Shown one piece after another: positions 56,301-64,000 of a DNA stretch of 64,000 nt. Each line of letters begins with the position of its first letter. Position 1 is the first letter of the stretch. A program made the translations under genes and the position numbers. A model generated the notes under the pieces. The model was not told the origin of the DNA. It was given only the letters and a program-made list of their open reading frames with translations, and searched no databases. This DNA comes from Camellia lanceoleosa (lineage: Eukaryota > Streptophyta > Magnoliopsida > Ericales > Theaceae): the NCBI GenBank assembly GCA_025200525.1, contig CM045761.1, forward strand, positions 141,238,223 to 141,302,222, given 5' to 3'.

Positions 56301-56750
56301 CTCATTTGTGTTTTTTTTTTATTTCACATTGCACTTATGAAACCAGATTTAGAACCACGGGAGTCCGAACTGTAGGGCTATCGTATCCGAGGAGACTAAA
56401 CCCCTTCGAGGAGCACGAAAAATTAGATACAATATGATGTGCCACAATTCATCCTGTTAATCTATGTCATCATTGTTGTGCAATTGAAACACAGATATCA
56501 ATTTCAAATGCAATGGTTTAGAAAAATTCAACCTTCCAACTTATACGAAAGAGTACCTCATTACACCCCAATCTCACATATGTTGTGTCGCAACTTATCC
56601 TTTTAGTCTATGTCGACATTGTTGTGTAATTAAATCACAAATATCGATTTCAAATGTAATGGTTTAGCAAAACTCAACCTTCTAACTTATAACAATGAGC
56701 ACCTCATTACACCCCAATCTCACATATGATGTGCTGCAATTCATCCAGGA
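53330..56750. repeat. 146-bp tandem repeat, three units, split by a solo LTR
   Basis: Units start with tctatg at 53330, 56461 and 56607. Removing LTR G and one copy of its ATATG duplication makes the first unit 146 bp as well. Shared landmarks are acattgttgtgtaat, aatggtttagcaaaactcaa and acaccccaatctcacatatg. Confidence 0.92.
53452..56431 (+). mobile_element. solo LTR G, Tat/Ogre-like TGTAGACACC family (2980 bp)
   Basis: Starts TGTAGACACCC, ends ...AATTAGATACA, and is flanked by ATATG at 53447-53451 and 56432-56436. There is no internal region, so the two original LTRs recombined. A TATA box (tataaataga, 53811-53820) is preceded by a GC-rich block (ggcaggcctacc, ggccggccggc, 53650-53720). 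A primer-site look-alike lies at 56212-56224. The left half has (ta)n at 54217-54236. Confidence 0.93.
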
Positions 56751-56772
56751 GAGAACAAACCACCAAACAATA

Positions 56773-59700
56773 TGTCACGACCCAAACTCGCCCCTAAAAG
56801 TTTGGGCATGACCTATACAAAAAAGAACACTTAACCTGCCATACATAACATATGGGGCCGAACGGAAGCATCTAACAATATAAACGAACATAAATAAAAG
56901 AGCTATATCCATTGAGCGACCTCTATTATGCCAGGATCACATACTGAACATAAAGCAAACAAACATGTAGTAGTATGCATCGGAGAATTTAGCTATGGAC
57001 ATATACATATATAGACTCAGCCCCCCATAATTGGGCGCAACAAAAACAGTAAAAATGAAAAGAATTATATACACTTCAACCTTAGATAGGTAATCAGGGT
57101 ATAAAACCAAAAGTTCAATAAAACTCCATAAAATGGTTGCCTTTACTTAAGTGCCTGGACTCTCCGGGGTTGACAACAAAAGGAGTGGATGCCACGGGTT
57201 AAGACTGACCTCCAGGTAGGATACCTACAGAACAAACGTAACATAAAGTGAGCCAAGCTCAGTGAATAATAGTACATGAATAATCCAATGCCTAACTTGA
57301 ATTAACATACATATCAATGCATACATAAATAATGAGGCATAAAGTTAATTAAGTTTGTATTAATTCTTGCATGGCCTAAGGCCCAGTCTTGAAACATATT
57401 GACTTAAAACATAATGTCTTGGAACATAATGACTTTAAGCTCTTGCACAAAGTGGCGATAGCCCTTGAATGTATTAGCATTAAGCTTTTAAACATGGTGG
57501 CATATAGCCCGTGTACATATGACATGAAGCTCTTGAAAAGTTGGCATAAAGCCCTTGAACATGTGGCACGAGGCCCTTGAAACATGTTAGCCATAGGCTA
57601 AAATAATGTGTGGCACTTGACCCTTGAAAGGTTGGCATGAAGCCCTTAAAATGGCATAAAGCCCTTGTAACTTGTAATGGCATATAGCCCTTGTAACTTG
57701 TAATGGCATATAGCCCTTGAAAACATGGTGGCTATAAGCCCTTGTAAATGGCACGAGGCCCTTGAAAATGTATGTAAACTTGTACCATACTTGAGCTTGT
57801 AACATGCATAGACTTAAGCTTGTAACATGCATAAACTTGTAATATACTTGAACTTGTACTATGCGTATACTTATAACATGCTTGAACTTGTAATAGACAT
57901 GAGCTTGTAACATGCGTATACTTGAAGACTTGTAGACTTGTAACATACATGAACTTGTATATACTTAGAACCATACTTGAAATAGAACATATACTTGTCA
58001 AAGATAGAATAATTCACATCCTTATGAGGATCACATAATAATGTTAAACATTTACATGCATGTCATAGGTTCTTAACGACCTCGGGTCCATAAGTAACCC
58101 CATAGAATAATCTCAAGTTCAGATAGATACTTCGCTTAAAGATGGACATGATTTCATTTATGCACTAAGAACGACGTAGTTTACTTATAAATAATAGAGA
58201 ATTATTATTCGTTATTAATAAAACCGAGTCATTCCAAATTCATACCGATGTAGACCAATCTTCCAACGTTCACATTGACTGTCAATCATCATAAATGTTC
58301 GTGTAACATGTTTGTGTAACACTTACAAGAAACAGAGCGTTAGTGATAATAATTATCAATGATAAATAAAATGTATATCTTCGTACTATTACTCACAGTG
58401 ATCGGTTCTCGGTGGTAATGGTACAATGTCCTCGTCTCGATCTACAATTACAATGCACAACACATAATATGAGGTTATACTCGATCCTTTGCTTATTCTC
58501 TTTGATCATTTAATCAATTAGTCATGGTGGTACCACTCATATGCTTTAATACATTGTAATCCATGTCTTAAAAAAAAGGAGAAATCGATGGGAAATGGTT
58601 TAGGTGAAGAAATGGTACAAAATTAGTTGACATAAAGTGAACAGTCGTCACTAATTTGGGTATAACTTTTTCTGTATTTAGAATTTGAAAGTGAGACTAG
58701 CGTCATTGGAAACTAGACTTCCGGTGCTTGATTTTAGGCTCAAGAATCACTCAAAACGGAGTCCGGATGCAAAAGATATGATTGATCAAAGTTGGCTGGA
58801 CTGCTGTCTTCCGCACGTGCGGCAAGAAGCCCTACGTCTTGGCGATTTGGGCAGAAAACTGTTCGAAAATTCAGCAAAAAATCAAATTTTTGGTGCTCTT
58901 GTTCAAGGCTCAAAATAGGGTCTTTTAATTGTTAAACATGGGTCAAAATCATGTAACTAGAAGCCATAACATAGATCAATCTAAGTCCAATTTGAATCTT
59001 TGATCTTAATTTACAAACACAACTTCATTTCACACATACATAAACATATATACATACATAATCATTTAGCTACATAATCAAGCTCAAGAAATATGATTCT
59101 AATTAATCATTCACCACTTACTTGTTCCAAACCTAACCCTAATTTGTAGAACATGAAGAGCTTTCTACTTAATTATCAAGGAGAGGAACCAATTAGAATG
59201 AATTACACATACCTTAAGCTTTACATCTTTCAATCCTTTCTAATTTCTCAATCCTTCTTCTTGTTGAGTTCCTTCATTTCACCTCTCTCATGTAGCTCTC
59301 CCCTTTCCTCTAGATATTTTTGTTTTTGATTCTAAGTAATGTGTCCATCCCCTCATAAGGCACCCAATATATATATAAATATACACACACCAACATAATA
59401 CAATAAAGAGAACCAAACGTGGTCTTACGAATCGCGCAAAATTAAATTTCAATTAAACTTTTCAGATAACTCTAAAAATCATGCTGATCATAAATATGTC
59501 CCTGATTACGATTTACGAAGCTTCTAAGGCCTTTAATTTGCAGTATAAAGTTAATCACCCAAACGTCCATTAACGAATCAGACAAATTAGATTTCAAATT
59601 AATTTTTCCCAATAGTTCTAAAAATTCCCGTTAACATACTCAAGTACTCAATTTTAATTTTTGCCCCCATAAAGGTCGGTAATTTCAATTTTAAGTCCGC

Positions 59701-59805
59701 AACTCAACTGATAATGCTTCAATTCTACTAGATATAATTAAATCCAAACACATCATCTCATAGGTAAATAAAAGTGATTTCTTATACGCATTTGGGGTCA
59801 TTACA
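56773..59805 (-). mobile_element. solo LTR H, P1-related family (3033 bp)
   Basis: On the minus strand it starts TGTAATGACCCC and ends GGGTCGTGACA, with CAATA at 56768-56772 and 59806-59810. It contains a ~26-30 bp tandem array (57375-57790, core gcccttgaa/ggcataaa), the analogue of the P1 arrays. A 12-bp perfect palindrome ccgcacgtgcgg (58815-58826) lies where P1 has its palindromic block. No internal sequence remains. Confidence 0.93.
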
Positions 59806-59810
59806 CAATA

Positions 59811-59922
59811 ATTAGAGCTATAAAGAAGCATTATTGACCCCAAAAAACTTCAAATTCAATCAACTCAGAAACAGAGACCCAAAGGTAGTTTCTTTACCAA
59901 TCTACCCATCTCTATTATGTGC
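59811..59922. other. short spacer between H and F
   Basis: About 110 bp of host or older repeat sequence between the two LTRs. Nothing recognised. Confidence 0.5.
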
Positions 59923-62900
59923 TGCAGTAGCTGGTTTCTCGTGCTCCTCGGAGGGGTTTAGTCTCCTCAGATACGATAGCTCTACAGTTCAGACTTCCAT
60001 GGTTCTGAATCTAGTTTCACAAGTGCAATGTGAAATACAAAAACACGAATGAGAGTCCAAATTCAAAAAATCTTTTGAAAATCCATTTATCGTCGAAGAT
60101 GCCAAAAATGGACTACATTGCCAGATTTACAGAGTCGCCAGCTAAATATGTTTCGGGAAATTTAGGAAACTCGTGACTCGTGCCAAAGGCCACTTGTCCG
60201 TCATAACCAAAGTGTCTCAGCTTGGGAACTTAGGTATGAGAGGGGAAGGTCATGAATTGAGCATCCCACTCACTTGATCAAAGATCGGCCTTTACTAATC
60301 ATGATATGAATTTTATGTACATTATATGTTCACGTTCTGATTATTATGCTAACATTACTATGTGAAGCAAACAAGTATAGACTAAGTCACCCACTTTGGA
60401 ATGCTTTGATCTTATGTTTGTTTGAAAAGAGTTTTGAATATATGTCACTTGAAAGAGCAAGCTCATATATACATTAATCAAAGTCATCCCAATTTAAGTG
60501 GCATAGCCTTCATTTACATGCACTCAAAGAGGTATATCAAATAACCACTTAGCCTCATGGTAACATGTTTGATATGGCAACACAAACACACATGCAACAT
60601 GCTAGAGTGAAAATGCTCACCCAGTACTCAACCGAGGCAAGCCAAAGAGAGGACAATAATTAGAAAAATGCATGCTCTAATTTGCAAATGACTAATGCAA
60701 CACATACAAAATGCAACTAATAAATTCGGCTACTAACATGACTTGTGAAATAACTCAAAGCATGAGGTAGCGAACACAATCATTTAGGAATTGATAAAAG
60801 CATTATATCTGATGAGCCGAATTTTAATGTATGCAAAAATGGATGCGAGGCATGAGAATGATGGAAATGAAAAACATGATGTTATAAACAACGATGATAA
60901 ACATGTAAATAAAAGGGAGAAAGAAATGGAGGTTGGAATACATACATCAAGTGTTACAAATTTGCCCTTATACAAGAGAGTCCGAATGGACTAATTAACT
61001 AATTATTACAACACCAAATGAATAATTACCTAACTATTACATTTAGATATATTACAATAATAAATATTAAAAATGAACATGAACCACATGTGTCGAGAAA
61101 GTATCCCTCAGAAACTGCTCTGTCTGCCTTTGGAAAAATTGCCATGTTTTAACCTCAGCCATTACTCAATGTTTCAGCAACTGCACTCTGTTTACCTTAC
61201 TTTTAAGCCCAGTTGGCTCACAATGAGACCCAGCCAGGTCCAATAAAATTCGGCTGTGGTATATTTTTTAGCAAACAAAATTGTTCTATGCACTGAGGTA
61301 GAAACAGTGCAGACAGAGTATTTCTAGGAGATGTTTATCCCTTCTTCCCTTCCCTATCATGAAGATTTTCAAGGGAGGAGTAGATTCGCTTCTCAAATCA
61401 TCAACCGTCTCAAATTTGTTGCATGATGATCTTAGAAGTGATAGGACAAGAGTTTTAATAAATGCAACAGAAAAACATTACCTCATTCCTATCATGAAGT
61501 TTCCTCAAGGAAGGGGTAGACATGTTTCACAAATCATCAAACATCACAAGATGGTATGAGATGATTATAGAAGCAACTAAAATGAAAAATAATAACAAGT
61601 CAAAATATTGTTGTAAAGTCCTCTCCCTACTCATGAAATAAGGATGAGACATCCATTTCCATGCTTCAAAGTGGAACTAGAAGAGAGTTTTCAACACTTT
61701 TTGATAAAGAGCTCTATATGAGCAATAAAGAAAGTAAGGGAGAAAAAAGAAAAAAGAAAAAAGCTATCTATTAAAGCTTGAACACACAACTCATCAAAGT
61801 TGTTGATAACTCCTCTTTTATTCATGGAATAAGTATGAGACATCCATTTCCATGTTTCGAAAATGATCGGAAAGGGAGCTTTTCAAGCCTTTGACACGGA
61901 AGCTATCACCTAGCTTCAAGGTAAACAACAATTATATGAAAGCGAAAGATTTGCAACTAGTTAATCAAACTTGCAGTGGGGTGGCTAAGCTATAAACACC
62001 CTATGACCACAAGGTTCCAATATACTTTAAGGAAAACTATAAGAATAAAAGAAATACTATCAACTCAAATGGATAGGCTGCTACGTCCTAAACAGACTCA
62101 ATCCTTGAGGACTTACAACAATACAATTATAATATTCAAAGCATAAATTAAAGCATTAAACTGTCCACAAATACCAAAAAAAAATAAAAAAAAATAGTGG
62201 TAAAGCTAAAGGAAAGCAAGGAAGAAAGTAAAGAACAAGTTATTGCAATTATGCCTAAGGAGGGGTGGCTTCCCTCCACTTTTTGTGGCTTTTAATCACA
62301 AATTTTAGCCCCCCAAAATAGTCCAAAAAACAATATATAAAACAAGAAAATGAGAGAAAAAGAGTAAAGGAGAGGTGGGGAAGAAGATGAAAAATTATAC
62401 CTCTTGAAAAGAGAGGTAAGTTCTTAGTTAACAAACTTGATTCTAAACATTCTCAAGTTTCTGGAATATGGTTTGAAATTGTAGCAAAAAGCTTCAAGAA
62501 CAAGTTCTAATGGTATATGTATTGTGTATGTATAACTCAATGTGGTTTGAAGATCAAAGGAGTAAAGGAAGATGGTTTTAGCTCTCAATATCCTTCAAAG
62601 CCTTTTCGAAAATCTTTTAACCCCCAATTCTGAAGGTAGGGGGTCTATTTGTAGAATTTGAGACATTTTGGTCAAAAATATCTTAAAAAAAACAACAGCT
62701 AGTGAATTCTGGCCAGCTGTCCTATTTATCGCTAATGAGACCTGGCCAGGCCACATAACACACGGTCGGCCCAAAAATGAAAGACCAGGTCAAAAAAGGC
62801 ACTATGAACTATTTTTCATTGAAACTTGGCAGGGTTTAAACAAGCCACGGCTGGATCTAAACAAACCCGGCCAGGTCCAAAAAACTGCTTTCAAGCCCAA

Positions 62901-63469
62901 CTTCAAACGGGCATATCTCCCTCATCCGGACTTGGTTTTAAGTGATTCTTAAGTCTAAATTGAAGCCCCAGAAGTCTACGTTCCAATGGTAGTGTCCTTA
63001 CATCTAAATTCTAAGTGTAAAAAGAGATATTCCTAATTTAGTGAAGGCTATTCATTTCTTTATTAACGGTTTAATGCTCAACCTTTTCCTAAACTAGTTT
63101 TCTTCCATCCCCTCCTATTTCCTTCAACTCCAAACCTATAAATAAGATGTTTTTAAAGATTTTTTTCAAAGATTTCACCCCCCTTCCATTTATTTCCACT
63201 CTGTCTTTACTCATTTCACTAAAAAGTGTAATATTTTAATCGAAATGCAAGCCTCGGAACATCGTAGAAACATTTGGAAAAATATTTTGAAAAGAGGGTG
63301 TCAAGGTCTAAAATAGTTTGGCGAAAATGGTGTGTAAGGTTTGGGATTAGAGCTTGAATCCAAATTTCTTCGCACAGAATTCAAAAGATTGCACATTGTA
63401 ACATTCATCATCGAGTGTTTGGAATGAAGCACCCAAGTCTTAGAGGATGTCAAAAATGGGGTGTCTACA
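59923..63469 (-). repeat. LTR F, 3' LTR of a Tat/Ogre-like element (about 3.55 kb)
   Basis: The right terminus is ggggtgtctaca; the left end is tgcagtagctgg at 59923 or tggtttctcg at 59932. Alignment with LTR G favours the first. It contains the primer-site look-alike at 60131-60143 and a GC-rich block of ggccagg, ggtcggcc, acggctgg motifs at 62700-62890, beside a weakened TATA motif (~62645). It is followed by internal sequence, so it is not a solo LTR. Confidence 0.82.
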
Positions 63470-64000
63470 ATTGTGCCTCTTTGATAGAGCTCGAAGTCAT
63501 GAAATGACGTGAGTGAATATCAAAGCTCGAAGACGACCCATTTTAACAAGGCCATAAGGCTTGGGAAAATAATCAAAATGTAGATGCAATTGGTTGAACT
63601 CAAAAGTTGCCTACGCATCCCTTTGCAAGGAATCAAACCAGCGTAGTTTAACGGCAAGATGCAAATGATACACAATGTAACGAAATAATCAAACCACAAG
63701 CAATGAAAAACACATGAATACCATAAAGGAATAGAGATGCAAATCAAGCTACGTTTAATACAGAAAAGGTGCCAGAACCCTCAAACCACAATTTGTGCAG
63801 AATAGGCGCGTATATATGCAGAACTATGCATTTCGCATAAAGAGTACAAGTAATTTGGGTGGTATGATATAAGTAAGGAATGATTTGCTGGGGAAAGATA
63901 ACGATCCTAAATGCTGAATGCAACAAGACAAAGTATGATGTACGATGTAATGGATGAAGTGAAAAGGGGCGCAGACCAAACTACGTCTTACCTAGAAAAG
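63470..64000 (-). mobile_element. internal 3' untranslated region of the element of LTR F
   Basis: Begins ttgtgcctctttgatagagc, then tcgaagtcatgaaatgacg, matching the sequence right of LTR B (12822-12880). It contains the ttgcctacgcatccc stretch equivalent to the post-pol region of O1. The element continues beyond the window. Confidence 0.75.

Noticed and set aside
62668..62952. 94-codon plus-strand frame
   Set aside because: Runs antisense through the GC-rich block of LTR F. Its Gly/Pro-rich words come from the repeated ggccagg motifs.

Overview
This is a nuclear window from a flowering plant, most likely a eudicot. It is almost wholly made of nested retrotransposons. The evidence is plant-type LTR elements with initiator-Met and Tat/Ogre-type primer binding sites, a CACTA end, a Helitron end, a wall-associated-kinase (WAK) pseudogene and a 5' fragment of the plant HPPD gene. 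I see no intact host gene, no rRNA or tRNA gene and no CRISPR array. Nearly every open frame is a retrotransposon relic or a chance frame in repeat DNA.

Layout. 1-9215: a plus-strand Ty3/gypsy element (called P1 here) with ~2.8 kb LTRs and wrecked gag-pol. 9216-24471: minus-strand Tat/Ogre-like LTRs (A, B, C). B and C flank an ~8.3 kb internal region (element O1) with a duplicated gag, fragments of pol and a 1 kb minisatellite in the 3' untranslated part. 24472-28515: a fragment resembling an En/Spm-type transposase, then a 5' LTR, primer site and gag start of another gypsy element (X). 28516-30551: AT-rich DNA with a MITE-like foldback. 30552-35973: a WAK kinase pseudogene on the minus strand, split by a 4.67 kb non-autonomous LTR element (W) with an ACTTT target duplication. 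36222-37380: Tat-type RT/RNase H remnants in two orientations. 38.2-38.9 kb: a tandem array built on an 18-bp perfect palindrome. 39.2-39.7 kb: the 5' end of HPPD. 39.7-43.5 kb: AT-rich DNA with several degenerate tandem repeats. 43589-46536: a CACTA terminus and two more Tat/Ogre-like LTR pieces (D, E). 46537-48749: the 3' part of a Ty1/copia element, with RT-RNase H broken by only two stops, plus its 306-bp LTR. 48750-53329: AT-rich DNA with a Helitron 3' terminus. 53330-56750: three units of a 146-bp tandem repeat, split by a solo LTR (G, target duplication ATATG). 56773-59805: a second solo LTR (H, target duplication CAATA). 59923-64000: a 3' LTR (F) and the start of the internal region of one more minus-strand Tat/Ogre-like element.

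Nothing here amounts to a cooperating gene system. The most unusual signals are structural. GC-rich palindromic blocks sit at a fixed place in several LTR families; in P1 they switch between CTCGAG and CCGGC cores between the two LTRs of one element. A primer-site look-alike lies ~210 bp inside the LTR of the Tat/Ogre-like elements. A 26-29 bp minisatellite has inverted-repeat arms that change together. An 18-bp palindrome array and a satellite array split by a solo LTR complete the list. Percent identities were counted by eye on short stretches, and family names rest on motifs and domain order, not on database searches.
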